Program-made: the position numbers and the translations under genes
Source: Moniliella sp. 'wahieum'
Lineage: Eukaryota; Basidiomycota; Moniliellomycetes; Moniliellales; Moniliellaceae
NCBI GenBank assembly: GCA_003971905.1
Contig: RSEE01000006.1
Location: 1 to 64,000, forward strand
DNA: 64,000 nt
Direction of reading: 5' to 3'
Part shown: positions 12,497 to 24,649 of the stretch, piece by piece
Layout of the letters: each line of letters begins with the position of its first letter
Numbering within the stretch: the first letter of the stretch is position 1
The notes under the pieces: generated by a model
Told to the model about the DNA's origin: nothing
The model's input: the letters and a program-made list of their open reading frames with translations, nothing else
The model's database searches: none

Positions 12497-15125
12497 CCGG
12501 ATGCAGTGCTTTATCGATCGGGTACCATTGCAATCCTACGTCTTTCTTCGTCCAGCTCACCTTTCTCTCTCCACCCGTCGCCCACTGACTTTTCCTCGTC
12601 TGGGCTTCCCGCGCTACAATAGCGCAACCGGGACCTCCGGAATCTTAGCCGCGATTACCGAGCCATTTTCGATTTTAACGAGTTGTAGCCGACGCCTAAG
12701 GAGCATCCACAAAAGAGGATTCTTTTTTCGCGTTGGCTGTGAGCCATATGTAAGTTGTTCTACTTGGTGACACAGGAGTTAGATATCCTTCGCGACTATC
12801 TTGTCGCTACGTTGATTGTCCTTAATCACCTTATCTATTCACCCTGCCTCTCTCTCTCCCCGTATTCTTTCTTCTCTTCCTCTTCATTCCCCTTCACTTT
12901 GTCTGAGAGCTCAGTCTCGAACTCAAACTAAATGCCCCTAAATAAAAGGTTTTGTATTACTGTTACTTATCTTCACTGTACTTATCAGGCCTTTTCGCCC
13001 CATGTCTATTTCATTTGCTATGTTCGATCTCAATTTTGCACTTTCTTCGCGTTCCTTGAACCGTTTGCTCCACATTGTCTACATCAATACCGCCGACCAT
13101 GTCAGCAAAGCACGGATTCGGTTGGTTCTGACAATTTGCATAATCAAGCGGCTGACATATAATTCCCACCATCAGCGCTTTTGTTCACCTGTCGCCTAAA
13201 ATGTGTTCTTATCCATTTCCTGTGACTCACCTGCTCCTCTATTGTACTTTGGCAAGTTACTTCGCACAGGTATTTGACACACATTGATGTCAACATCCTA
13301 CCTCATATACAATCATGCCTTGATCTTGTACTAAATTCACTCCAAATCTTCTGTTAGCTTTGGATTCGTCGGTACAGGCCGGCCTTGTTGTGGTACGCGA
13401 GTTGTGCCCCCTCGCACTTTCACACTGCCTTGATCTCTCCCTGCGCCCCGATCCTTTATTGTGCTTGCGCTTTCATGAAACGTTACCGGCATTTCTGTTA
13501 GTCTGGCCACACTGTGATACCTAGCAACCCCATGGAACTTAAGGAATTTGACAGGAGAGCACACACATTCTTGCTACAGAAAGCTGACTACGTCGCTGCG
13601 CCGTCGTCTGCTGGGGGATGGTTCCCCTCGGAGTGCTTAAATCTAACCCAGCATTTAGGATAATAGCGTAGGATACGTCCATCAACACTGTGAGTGTAGC
13701 AACCCTTGCCAACCCATAATCGTGGCCCACTCGTATCATGAACTGATGTCATGGCTTCTTCTTTGTAAAGATTTGTATAGATAATCCAGCCCTTACTGAC
13801 TGCTTAACCATTATTATGTTCATGATAGACCTACGAACGGTATGCAAGGGCTTCTGGAACTAATGGTGCGAATGTACGGATGTGTAACGATGCTTGCTAA
13901 AATCCACTACCGCCGGGGTAATGCGTAGGAAGATTTATGTTACTACTGAACGCCCTCCGCCACATGTCATCGATCATCTGAGCCAAATACATACATCATC
14001 ACTTAAAGCCCGGCGGTATGATGATTTCTGTCGTATGGATGAATTGCGTGCTACACTGGTGACATGCGACCAGTGGCACTGGCACTGCAGCAGTAGTGTT
14101 ATTATTTTCTTCTTTTACTTCCTACCTGCGGATGAGAGCATTGCTCTTGGGAGCTACACAGTGAATGTTATGACTTTACCACCTTCATCCCCAGTGAGGG
14201 TTAGGGTTAGGTCCCCTTCGCCGGGGCCCCGACTGTATGGCCTCATTCATAGGCCAATGTTATCGTCCGTATTCAATCCACCAAGCGATGCTTATCTTCT
14301 TTACAGGACAGGATGACTCATGGTTATGGAATCATATCGTATTGTACTGGCTCAGTACTGGCTCAGTGAGGATATTCGTCACACTTCTGCACAAGCGTTC
14401 GATGAACGTCCGTAGGGATGGACAAGGGAGACAGCGGCCGCATATTTACCGAATAAGGTGCTAATCCTGCAAGCTTAACTCTTGCCCAGGCAATGTAGAT
14501 CCACAACTACGTTGAGGGCAGTGCGGGAGATCTCTAAGTCATCTCTCGTACTTTGTTGTTTAGTAGTACTTTCCAATCCTCACTTATAAATTGGCCGCCC
14601 TTGATGCGTTTCCTTTGAACATAAACCTCAAGCGGCAGCTCCCTGATCATCAGGTCTGCCGTTCCCCACATTTCTGGTTGTGTTACGCCCCCTTGCAACT
14701 TTTTCGTCAGCAAAGTACTGGAATGAATTGGTAGCCCGGTCATCCTTCGGCCAACCTTTTGTGATCGGTTTCATGCGCCACCCATTCACCTCTTCAAAAA
14801 GGTTACCAATCAAAGGGATTGTCACGTAGTCACGGTAGGCCCAGCCGACACAGGTGCAGACCAATGTCAGTTCCGACAGAGGCATGCTTCGACACAAATA
14901 AACGCGTCGACCATCTGTGACTATCTGAAAGCGCATGCCGTCTCAATATAAGCAGTCGTCGACAGTAATTTCAGCATCCGCTCTTATTTGATTGTCCGTA
15001 GGTGGATCGCTTTGCTGGGAAGAATATATAGTCTTGAGGGTTTGGGTATGGTTCTAGAACGAACATTTTGTGATGGCAAACACAGTATGTGAACCAATGT
15101 TGGCCGGGATGCTGTCATAATATTA
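12497..15125. other. AT-rich region with decayed repeats, no recognised gene
   Basis: Numerous short ORFs on both strands, none with a domain I recognise. Two minus-strand ORFs at 14534-14743 and 14628-14936 look protein-like but are unassigned. It includes an interstitial telomere-like tract and a TACTGGCTCAGTACTGGCTCAG duplication at 14345-14368. It is best described as transposon debris. Confidence 0.45.
14198..14211 (+). repeat. Interstitial telomere-like TTAGGG tract
   Basis: GGGTTAGGGTTAGG is the vertebrate/fungal-type telomere repeat in just over two units, inside the AT-rich island. It could be a healed break, an old telomere remnant or chance. Confidence 0.5.
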
Positions 15126-15359
15126 TTGTGTGAGATCGATGAATACAAGCTATACCTCGGCTGGAATCAGCAAATGGCTTGATTTTCTCCTTCCGCACTT
15201 CTTATCCTTCCATGGTGCTGATACTGACCATGCTATTGTAGCTTCCTACATGAACACACGGCCTACAAAAGTTGTAGAACACCTTAGTACTATCTACCCG
15301 GGACAGGAGGAATAGCGACACCACAATGCGGGAGTGTTGGTCACCGCAGGGCGCAATTC

Positions 15360-15725
15360 ATGATCAGTATGCCCGGTATGAAGGATGATAACGATGGCGC
15401 CGAGTTGGCAACACGTGCTGTTCTGCAGAACAAAGATGCTACAGGAATTGTCTACGTCAACGCACTAAACTCTCTCTATGATCCCTTGCATTTCGCCTTA
15501 CTCTTCCCGTACGGCGATCGAGGGTGGGCCCGCGTCAGACCAAGCTTCGAACCAAAGAGGAAATCAGGGCCATTGGCGAAGAAATCGCTGCTCGCCTCGC
15601 CAATGCCCGACCAGCCCCGCGGGACGAGCCAAATGCCGCACCTGCTGGCAGCAACCACACAGCATGATGCCGACAATGCAGCACCAGAACGCCACCCCCC
15701 GCCCATCAAAATCGTCCAGTCATAA
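15360..15725 (+). pseudogene. Helitron-like transposase fragment (helitron_like_N region)
   Basis: The ORF contains YVNALNSLYDPLHFALLFPY followed by GDRGW at 15453-15527. This closely resembles the conserved block of Helitron Rep/helicase proteins usually written YDPLQYPLLFPYGEDGW. Downstream residues become Pro/Arg-rich and do not continue into recognisable Rep HUH or PIF1 helicase motifs, so it is a fragment. The short ORF at 15130-15315 and the stretch at 15726-15960 may belong to the same decayed element. No Helitron termini were identified. Confidence 0.5.
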
Positions 15726-17574
15726 TTGGCCCTGAGGGTAGAACTCGGTGATGAATACGCAAGGGGAACGTGTCCCCTTCCAGGACGACAAACCGCCCCC
15801 CACCTCAGCAACCTCCGTCGCCGTGCTCCGGACGAACACTTCATGACTATGAACGACCACATACGCTTCCATATGATGCAGCGGGATGGTTGGCAAAGAA
15901 TGGGAAATGGTATCCTCAGTGGGTGCTAAAGTGGGACCGCGTCTCAAAGATGAATGGGTCCTGACGGTTATTCGAAAATAGTAGAGGGACAACGCCTCTT
16001 TTACATTGTAATAACCAGGACATGTGCGGACCGAAATGGTTGCCGGCGTGGTCGATGCTCTGGCCAACGACCCTGCCGAATTGGAGCTGAAATGGGGCCA
16101 GTGGGGGCGGCGTGGCTGGAGACGAGATCACCGCAACTGAACGAGCTGGACTTCGGTGTAGCACCTCTGGAGCACACGCGAACTGGGTTGTCTGTGAGGG
16201 ACGGAGAGGTGAAGACGGGAACTGGAGGACCAGGACGGGAAGCAGAGGAGCAACTGGCAAGAGGGGAGACGTCAATGGACCGTGTTGGGGAAACCCACGC
16301 ATCCGACATTGTTAACAGAGAGGAACTAGTAAAAAGGAAGCAACGCAATCGAGGAAGAAGGAAGAACAGGATAAACAGAGGAGACGATTGCCGCCCGGTA
16401 CTAAAGGTAAGGTAAACAATGCGGGGCGACTATATCATCGCAAAGGAAAATCCTGATAGTTGGGTAGCCATGCGGCGGCCGCTAATTCACTTGGGCAACA
16501 GGCGACTATTGTTGCATGGATTAGCCTACATAGAGTGTGCGGCCAAGATAGAATCCCTTCCGTACGGCTGAGGACGCTGAGGAGATCCCCGTACGTGGAC
16601 TTTGAAGACTACTGATTTTATCCTGCTTCCATATTTGGTCTTTGGCCTTGAACGTCGCAGAAGTGAGCTCTACTAGTAAGTGGATGAGCTGCCGAATCGT
16701 GGCGTCCAGTTTTCTGATCCACGGGCCTTTCGTTCTCATTGCGAGATTGTCCACGGATGCCTTCTACGTTCCTTTCAGTCTCCGATCTTCTGAACGGATC
16801 CCGCTGCGATCCTACAAGAGAGTTGGAGTTGTTCACAGTGACAAGACCTGTGTCCTATACGCTGTCTTCTCCTGCGTCAACCTTCGCCCACTGGTAGTCC
16901 TTTAGGACCACGGACTACAGCCGTACTGCGCTAGTACTGATTGCCACAGAAATACGACGCAGTGAGTGTCACGGGCTTATCTTCGGTTATCGATCGATAC
17001 CTCTTAGGTCCACATGCATGCAAGCTTGATTGTCACCAAATTACGGAGCGCATGTTAGTCGGCACTCCAACACTGAGGCTAATCGACGAGATTTAAGCAT
17101 GTCAAGCTTGAGCGGACGGTGAAGAGATTCGGCAGAGGCTTATGCGCTGAAGACCTGGTGAAAGCAGACGGAAATCGATCCGCTGTGTGCTATATACATG
17201 TGCTATTATGCGTACACACTGATGTCCGATCGATGAGAGGCAAATGTCGCTTTTGGATTTTGGAAAGGGGCGTTGAGAGGCACAGAGGGGAAATCGACAG
17301 TGCCGCAGTACTACACTGATGCAGGCGCTACTGAAAGCCCCCCAAGACGGTAGCCCATACTAACAGGTAGCGCCCACTCAGCGCAGCCAGCGAGAGAAAC
17401 TTAAAATATGCAAGTCTTATACGGCACACAGCGACTCTATACTGATTGGCATCTGTCGATTATAAGAGAATGTCCATGCCGAATTAACCATACGCACTCG
17501 CACCACATTCACCACACCACCCCCTTCCCCACCAGCACCTCCCCGCCCAGCACTTCTCCGCCCCCTCACCTACC
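15726..17574. other. Repeat-derived spacer upstream of Hsp70
   Basis: No assignable gene. It contains short ORFs including a charged one at 15954-16415. The last 100 bp (about 17500-17574) is pyrimidine/CCACC-rich and looks like a promoter and leader for the Hsp70 gene. Confidence 0.45.
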
Positions 17575-19640
17575 ATGACCAAAGCAATCGGGATCGATCT
17601 TGGCACCACCTACTCATGTGTCGCTGTTTTGAGGGTGAGGACGGGGTCACGATCATTCGCAACAGCCACGACGATAACACCACCCCCTCGTATGTGGCCT
17701 TCAACGACATGGGGAGGCTTATTGGTGATGAGGCGGTCTGGCAGACTGGCATGAACGCATCCAATACCGTGTTTGACGCCAAACGACTTATCGGCCGTAG
17801 ATTCGACGATGAGATTGTCCACAGTGTGACATAAAGTACTGGCCTTTCAAGGTGGTTGATGTGGACGGTCAGGCGGGAATTCAAGTCCAATACAAGGGCG
17901 ATACGAAGACGTTCACTCCCGAGGAAATCTCGTCCATGGTTTTGTCCAAGATGCGCGAGACGGCCGAGGCGTACCTTGGCGGGCCTGTAAAGGACGCTGT
18001 AGTGACAGTACCTGCCTACTTCAACACCTCCCAACGCCAGGCTACCAAAGACGCTGGTACCATTGCCGGGCTCAACATCTTGGGCATTGTCAATGAGCCC
18101 ACTGCTGCTGCCATGGCTTACGGGTTGGACACAACGACTGAGCGTAAACGCACTGTCCTCGTCTTTGACTTGGGTGGCGGTACGTTTGACGTATCGTTGC
18201 TTGAGGTTACAATGGGGAGATTTAAAGCCAAGGCCGTCTCCGGTGACACCCATCTCGGCGGCGAAGACTTTGACACCCGTCTCCTCGAGCATTTTGCGGC
18301 CGAATTCAAGCGCAAGGAAAACAAGGACATCACACCTGACCTTCGCGCTCTTTGCCGTCTCCGTACTTTTTGCGAGCGCGCGAAGCGCACTCTTTCCGAG
18401 GCTGAACATACCACAATCGAGATCGACTCTCTATTTCAGGGTATTGATTTTATCGCCCCTATCAGCCGATCTCTCTTCGAGGAGTTGTGCAACGACCTGT
18501 TTTCCCGTATGATTCGCCCTGTCGAGGGCGTCCTACAGGACGCGAACGTTAACAAAAATGACGTGACTGACATTGTCTTGGTTGGGGGGTCAACAAGGAT
18601 TCCTCGAGTGCAGCGCCTGCTCACGGAGTTCTTTGACGGGCGCGAACTCAGTCGCTCAATCAACCCCGACGAGGCTGTTGCCTATGGCGCCGCATCCGGG
18701 CTGCTATGCTTGCGGATGACACTACCGACTTGAACCAGCAGCCGGCTCTGCACGATATAGTCCCACTGTCTTTGGGTTTGGCACATACGGTGGTGTGTTT
18801 GATGTCATCATCAAACGCAATTCAACGGTGCCCACCAAGGAGGTGAAATGCTTCAGAACGATTTATGACGATCAGACTACTGTCAGAATTGCCGTGTACG
18901 AGGGAGAGCGGCCCCTAGCCGAGAAGAACCATTTTCTGGTGAGTTCAGTCTAACTGATATCCCGCCTGCGTCCCCTGGTGACACTACTACGGTTAATGTG
19001 ACTTTTGACTTGGACTCCAACTCCTTCTCACGGTGTCGGCTGTTGACATGAAGACGAACAATCCCAAACGATTACCATCACTCATAGTGGCCGCCTGTCG
19101 AAGCAGGACATTGGGCGCATGTGTCGGAAGCCGAGCAGTACAAAGCGATGATCACGAAGCAGTGGCACGGATTAATGCCTTAAGTGAGCTGGATTCGTAC
19201 GCCTGCCAAATGCGCCGCTGGCTGCGTTTAACATGAAACTGCGGACAATCTCAAGCCGAATGAAAGGGAGGTACTGGAAGCGGTAATCAATCAGACGTTT
19301 GACTGGAAAGACGAGTACTCAACGACGGCTTCAAAGGAGATGATTGAAGAAAAGAAAAGAAACCTGCAGACCATTGCAGGCCTGATCGTGCAGAATTTGA
19401 GCGGCGGATCGGAAGCCCTGGAAATCCCCGCGCCAGTCACAGCTCTTAGTGGTGAGCACCCTCTGTTGTCCACGTGTACTACAGCGATGGTCACAAGTTG
19501 TTGCGGTGGAACCCAACATATGCCACTTTTTCTCTTCCTTTTCTCCTTCCCTTTTCTCTCTTCTTCTCTTCTCCCTCTCTTTCTCTTCAATCTCGAAGCT
19601 GGAACCCACTGTTCTCCTAACAACTAAGTGCGGTCGAAAA
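17575..19640 (+). CDS. Cytosolic-type Hsp70 chaperone with many frame breaks (possible pseudogene)
   Basis: It starts at 17575 with [18 protein letters not shown], the signature start of cytosolic Hsp70s (Ssa class). The nucleotide-binding domain is nearly complete: [69 protein letters not shown] and [14 protein letters not shown]. The substrate-binding domain is recognisable in pieces ([32 protein letters not shown]). At least six frame breaks occur (near 17628, 17832, 18690, 18775, 18940 and 19030). The first four were checked codon by codon and each is one missing base, the same type seen in essential genes, so the real gene may be intact. The usual Gly-rich tail ending EEVD is not seen by 19640; a GTGAGC splice-site-like sequence at 19452 could hide a further exon. 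It lies in the transposon island between inverted repeats, so capture or insertion is possible. Confidence 0.7.
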
Positions 19641-19833
19641 GCCCCCCCTCCTGCCAGTTTTAGAATGGAGATGACATGCACAACATGAGATGGGTATTGT
19701 GTGACGGGTGACAGTGACATGTGCCAGGCAGACGATGATCGATGATCGATGATCCATCTTACTTTGGCGGCCGTCGCGATGAACTACTTCAATCAAACCT
19801 CAGGCCTCAGTCTACTTCAGTAGCTTCCGTAGA

Positions 19834-19962
19834 GGGGATGACATCGAGGACATATCTGACGTTCAGGGTGGTGACATCGACGACGTCACTGACCTGCAGC
19901 GCGCTGATAGAATTGCCTCACTCACGGCAAATTACTCCTCCGACATTTTGAAGGTATTTTTT
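19834..19962 (+). repeat. Right arm of the inverted repeat
   Basis: It is near-identical to the reverse complement of 12160-12284 and preserves the acidic repeat peptide (GGDIDDVTDLQ) and ANYSSDI. It runs straight into the GACGTAGCG-type repeat end at 19964. Confidence 0.8.
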
Positions 19963-19963
19963 T

Positions 19964-20012
19964 AGACGTAGCGTTCCCCTGTCCCAGCCTTAAGCTCTGT
20001 CAATGAAATGGA
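19964..20012 (+). repeat. Dispersed repeat family, copy 2 (short 3' end)
   Basis: GACGTAGCGTTCCCCTGTCC then AGCCTTAAGCTCTGTCAATGA matches the terminal block of the copies at 11386-11660 and 60313-60580. Only the last 50 bp of the family is present. Confidence 0.65.
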
Positions 20013-21469
20013 CGCATCTCTAAATCACGTCCATTTCATTGGCGAGCTTAGGTCTGCGTCTCTCCTTATTGGCCTTATTACTGGGACACAACAAGCCAAG
20101 GCCCTGTATGTGAAGGCAACGCCCAAACCCGGCATCCAGCGTGATAGGCATGCTCCACACTTTCTGCTACCCGGACCCTCCCTCCCTCTCCTTAATATTT
20201 CCTTCAATAGAATTGCATCCGTCAATATATCCTCCTTCATCAGTACTTTAGAGTCGGGTAGGCTTCGCCGTGTTCTAGCCCCGCTCGGATCTACCTCCCA
20301 GGCCCAAGCACGAGAACTGCTGTGATTCTACAACGAATCCTTCAAGATATTTATACCTCCAATCCCCCCTCCCTGCAATGATGGCGGTCCCCTCCACGAC
20401 CGGCGATGCTTGCATTTGTTGTGCGAATGGATCTCATGAAATGAGTTCTTCAAAATGCTGTTGATCAGCTTGGTTATCGAACTCGGGATAGTGGTCATTT
20501 TTTGTATGATGTAAGTACAAATACGCTGTGGAAGGCGAAGGGGCCCTTATCATCAGGCCTGCATCAGGCAAGTGTGGGACATGGACGAGTTATACCAGTG
20601 GCGTGAGAGGGTGAGCAGGAGTGGCTCCCCTCCACGCGGTCCTCAAGTTGGTTTGGCCTAGTGACGCTCACTTAGATTAGTCGGGAGGAAGAATTTGGCT
20701 CCGCAGGCTGCGGACCCCTTGCTCGCGCTCCCTCTCCCTTCTCCCTCTCCCGTCAGACTGTCTCCTTCGCTTCAGACGTTGTTCAAAGACCTGTGGCTCC
20801 CACTGCTTTGCCTTCAGAGCTGCTTGCTTTGCAGCTCGTCTTGTAGGGTCCCTGGGCCTGAGCACTCCTAAGTCGCCGTCCCGCGCCTCTCTGTCCTTTT
20901 GGCAGCCACACACACATGCCACGTGCCCGCCTGTCGCTGTCACATGTCGCAGCCGGCCCACTGTTGCGACGGGGCGATAATGATTTTTTTGGCGTCGTAG
21001 CCTCTCAGACTGAGATCTCATCCGCCCCCGAGAGAGACTCCGCGGACTCCAAGAGCTGCAGTGGTTACTCGTCCTGCTTGCCACTACCAAAAAAACGCCC
21101 ACGAGCCGGGTGGACGAGACGCGGGACGGCGGACATAGACCGCGTCGGACATACTCGGGCGTAGGGGGGGCGAACCCTAGCGCCGCGTTCCGGGGAGCGC
21201 CGGTGCGCGCCGAGAGGCCGCCAAGAGCAGAGCCAAGGCCAAAGCAAAGCCAAAAAAGCAAAGCCAAGAGCCGCGCTGCTCCGCGGAGCCGCGCGCTGGC
21301 TCCGCACTCGTCACGCGTCACCCGCGTCACGCGTCCGTCGTCACTGGTGCGGTGCGCCGCTTTTTGGTTTGGTTCCACCCGCGCGCGGGCCTTAGAGAAG
21401 GCCTTGCGACGGCCTTGCAACGCCGTCCTCGCCGTCTTCACGTGTTACCCACCACCTCCCCTCCTCGCC
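20013..21469. other. Boundary of AT-rich island and promoter of CRAL-TRIO gene
   Basis: To about 20650 the sequence is AT-rich debris. From 20680 it turns GC-rich. A 254-residue minus-strand ORF (20677-21441) spans the promoter but has no domain and basic, compositionally biased content, so I do not call it a gene. Two ACGCGT boxes (21313-21318, 21329-21334) and a CACGTG (21439-21444) precede the next start codon. Confidence 0.5.
21313..21444 (+). promoter_or_regulatory. Two ACGCGT boxes and a CACGTG box before the CRAL-TRIO gene
   Basis: ACGCGT at 21313-21318 and 21329-21334 is the MluI cell-cycle-box sequence bound by fungal MBF. CACGTG at 21439-21444 lies 26 bp before the ATG at 21470. 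Sequence is observed; regulation is inferred. Confidence 0.35.
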
Positions 21470-23010
21470 ATGAACCTTCTCCGCCGCGCTGCTGGGCGCG
21501 ACGCCCACGTCGATGCCCCGCCCGAGAAGCCCGCTGCGGCGCCCCCCCCGCCACCAGCAACGTCCTCCTCCGCCCTGCGTCCGGCTGCACGCCCCCGGTC
21601 CTGCCCGCCTTGACGCCCAAGCAAGAGGCCGAGGTGGCGGAGCTGCGTGCGTATGGCCAAGAGCTCCATGCGCATGGGTGGTACGCCTCCGACCACCCGG
21701 ACCACGACCCGCACCCGACCACACCAGCCATACCGATCCAGCCTACCGCGTGTACGAGGCTGCCTGGCTCGCTGACCCAGGCACGTGCAGCCGCTTTTAC
21801 CGTGCGGCCAAGCACCATTTGCCCCATGCGCGCAAACGCCTGCTTGCGACGCTCACCTGGCGTCGTTCGTACCAGCCTGAGATTATCCCTCCCGACGAAG
21901 TCTACCCGGAATCCGTCACGGGCAAGTCGATTGTCACTGGCTTTGATCGCGACTGCCGACCCATCCTCTATCTTCGTCCGGACGGGAAAACACCCCGACG
22001 TCCGATCGTCAAATCCGCTTCCTCGTATGGAACTTGGAGCGGTTGATTGGTACGTGTCCCTTACCCCTTCATCTTGTCTTTCTGCTTCCTGCATTGTGGT
22101 GTGTGACGCCCCCCCACCTGTCCTGGATTCCTCGACTGACACTGGCTGCCCTGCCCTGTTTGCTGCGCACGCCAGACCTGATGCCCGAAGGCCAGAGAAA
22201 TGTTGCATCATTGACTACAAGAGTGCTACGCAGCAGAGCAATCCGTCATGGAGCACCAGTCTCAAAGTGTTGCACATCTTGCAGGAACATTACTGCGAGC
22301 GCTTGGGTCGCGCCTGCATTTCCAACGTACCTTGGTTTAGTGCGTACCAGTATTCCTTTCTTTCCTTTATTCTTTCCCTTTCCATCTCCCTCCGCCCCCC
22401 TTCCTCCTCATAACCTGCGGGGATGATCGAGGCGGAGGGTGCGGAGGAGGGATAGAACCGATAGAACCCCTTGGAGCCAATCCACTAACACCCCTTCTTC
22501 TCCCCCCCCCCCTCCTCTTAACCCTCCTTACCATTACCATTACCCTTTCCAGTCAACATGTTCTACACGGCCATCCGTCCGCTACTCGATCCGGTCACAA
22601 AGGAGAAAATTCAATTCAACATCCCCATGACCGATGCCGTTCCTGCCGAGCAATTGGACTCGGAGTGGGCTGGGGGTCGGTACCACTTGTCTTTGACGCG
22701 CCCACCTACTGGAGCCAACTGACTGAGTTTTGTGGGATTGCGGGCAATGGCGCCCGGACCCATCCTTCGTTTGCGTGCTGCCCCGGACACCAAGTCGCCC
22801 GCTGCTACAACGACGGCAACTGCGACGACGGCGCCGGCGCCGGCAGAGCCTGCGACAGCACCTGGCGTCTCGCCGCCGTCGAGTGAGAGTCCGAGCCAGT
22901 CGGGCCAGACGACGTTGGCCGCGGCTAGTGCGACGGGGACAGCGCCTAAGCAACCCTGCCTGCCATATCCTTGCCGCCTTTTGTTTGCTCTTGCTCTGCC
23001 GCCGGTATGA
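21470..23010 (+). CDS. CRAL-TRIO (Sec14-like, Pdr16-type) lipid-transfer protein
   Basis: The product starts MNLLRRAAGRD. A Pro/Ala stretch follows, then a helical N-terminal CRAL-TRIO region (CSRFYRAAKHHLPHARKRLL, ATLTWRRSYQPE). The lipid-binding fold shows SIVTGFDRDCRPILYLRP, then intron 1 (22050-22175, GTACGT...CAG), LMPEGQ, IDYKSATQQSNPSWSTSLKV, LHILQEHYCERLGRACISNV, then intron 2 (22340-22552) and INMFYTAIRPLLDPVTKEKI followed by PMTDAVPAEQLDSEWAGG. This pattern fits fungal Sec14-like phosphatidylinositol/sterol transfer proteins of the Pdr16/Csr1 kind, acting at membranes and lipid droplets. The C-terminal tail (after TYWSQLTEFCG) is Ala/Thr-rich; the stop near 23010 is uncertain because of frame breaks. 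Confident family, approximate ends. Confidence 0.78.
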
Positions 23011-23786
23011 AGGAGCGTTCGAGGTAGGCATGGTGTGCACATGTGCCAACGGACCGTTTCGTCTCGTAGCCTATTCGCCTGTCCTACCCTGTCGAGCCTT
23101 GGCTGGTCCTGTTCTCTCTGTCCTTGCTTGTCTTGGGTATGGGCTTGGGCTGGGACTGACTGCTGTGCCCTGTTCGTGCATCACGTGGGACCCTCTGACT
23201 GCTAATACCCGAGAGATCCCACACCCGCCTGCGTCCAGTCTTTATTTTCCCCCACTCGCTTTTTTTTCTTTCTCTCTCTTTTATCCCCCTCTTGTCCGCC
23301 TCATCCGTATCTCGCTCACAGCGTCTTTCCGCATTGTCATTGTCCCCACTCGTTCTGCTTTTCCTCTCGTCTCTCGCCTTTGCCCGTCCGCTCTGAAAGC
23401 TCAGTCACTAGTCACTAGTCACTAGTCCGCACTCAATTCACCTGGGTATGTTTGCGTTTGTATGTATGTAGTGGCAGCTTGGGTCGCGCTAGGCCTTCGG
23501 TTTCGGTTTTGGTTTTTGTTGTTTCTCTGCTGCCAGCGCCCGCGGGGGAAAGGGGCTGGAAAAGGCTACCGCAATGTACACGCGCGCCCACAAACATATC
23601 CATATCCATACAAACAGCATCGATTCATCTAGTACAAACGCACCCGCCAACTGCGAGGGACCAAGTCACGAAGGACCCGGCACCTCTCATGTCAGCGGTA
23701 GCAATTGGCAGTAACGTTCGGAACAATAGGGCGGGGTCAGCGAGGTAAAAGGGGATTTGGAGGGGGAGGAAAGAGAGGTTAATTGG
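23011..23786. other. Intergenic region between convergent genes
   Basis: No gene recognised. It carries a T/C-rich stretch (23230-23400) and a CACTAGT tandem repeat (23406-23427). Confidence 0.5.
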
Positions 23787-24649
23787 TTAGACCGACGTGG
23801 CGCGGGGCGGGCGAGCCGGCGGGGCAAAGAGAAGGCGTCGTATCGAGAAGCGGTTTAGGGTCCTTCTTGTGGTGCGACTGACGACGGTGAGATTGTTGGG
23901 GCCGGGGGGAACAACGGGTGGGAAGTAAGCCAACTCATCGTGTGCGGGGAGGGGCTTGGCCTCGGCCGGAGGAGGCGGGACGGTGCGAAGGCGGCGTGGC
24001 GTGCAGAGGACCGACAAGCCCACTGTTGTTTCTTGTTGGCCGCCATGGCTTGCCTATACTCTTCCAGCGTAAGCATTCTCTTCTGCGACGGGCGAGCCGC
24101 CGCCAGCCCGGCAGTGGGCAGCAGCAGCGGGGGTAGCTGTCGAGGCAGAGGGGGAACAGCATCCGTGGAGGGAGGCGCATGCCGTGCTCGTGCTCTGCAT
24201 CTTCCGTAGCCATGTGTTCGTCCAGCCACTCGCGACTGGCATCGGCGCCGCCCCAGCCTTGGGCCACCGTCTTGGCTGTGTCGCGGTGGGCCGTCATGCT
24301 GTGCCGATCCATGCGGCGGCCATTGTGATGGAGCCGGGGTTGGGTATGCGCTTGGCCTGGGGAGGCAAGACGTAAGGGCCGGTCTGGGGGTTAGCTACTA
24401 CGCGTGGATGGGGCGCCAAGGAGGAGGTATAGTAGAAGGAAAGAGAAGCGGGGAGTATGGGACAGAAGGCCACGTACGGTGCGACGAGCGGAGCGGGGCA
24501 GTGGGGCGGGGCACATTGCCGGCGGCGGCAAAGGAGGTGTCGGGGGAACTGGGGGGTGTGGAAGAAAGCGGGCGGCGGGCGGGGCTTGCGTGGGGCGACG
24601 GTGGGGGGAGGTCGAGCACGGCAAAGGGGTTGGAGGTGGTGATGCTCAT
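23787..24649 (-). CDS. Conserved-looking basic protein of unknown function
   Basis: The start MSITTSNPFAVLDLPPPSPH is at 24649 on the minus strand. An intron (about 24399-24477) with the local GTACGT donor joins in phase to ANPQTGPYVLPPQAKRIPNP, then MAAAWIG, DTAKTVAQGWGGADASREWL and DEHMATEDAEHEHG. After frame breaks come MLTLEEYRQAMAANKKQQ, PAHDELAYFPPVVPPGPNNL and a basic C-terminus (RTTRRTLNRFSIRRLLF). Codon usage, the phased intron and short ordered islands inside Pro/Ser-rich disorder argue for a real gene. I do not recognise a domain. No signal peptide or membrane span is apparent. It is divergent from the Srs2-like gene about 1.1 kb away. Confidence 0.5.

Noticed and set aside
17570..18409. 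279-residue minus-strand ORF over Hsp70
   Set aside because: Antisense of a conserved Hsp70 coding region, a well-known artefact.
20677..21441. 254-residue minus-strand ORF
   Set aside because: No domain, Arg-rich biased composition, and it spans the promoter of the CRAL-TRIO gene; probably a chance ORF in GC-rich DNA.
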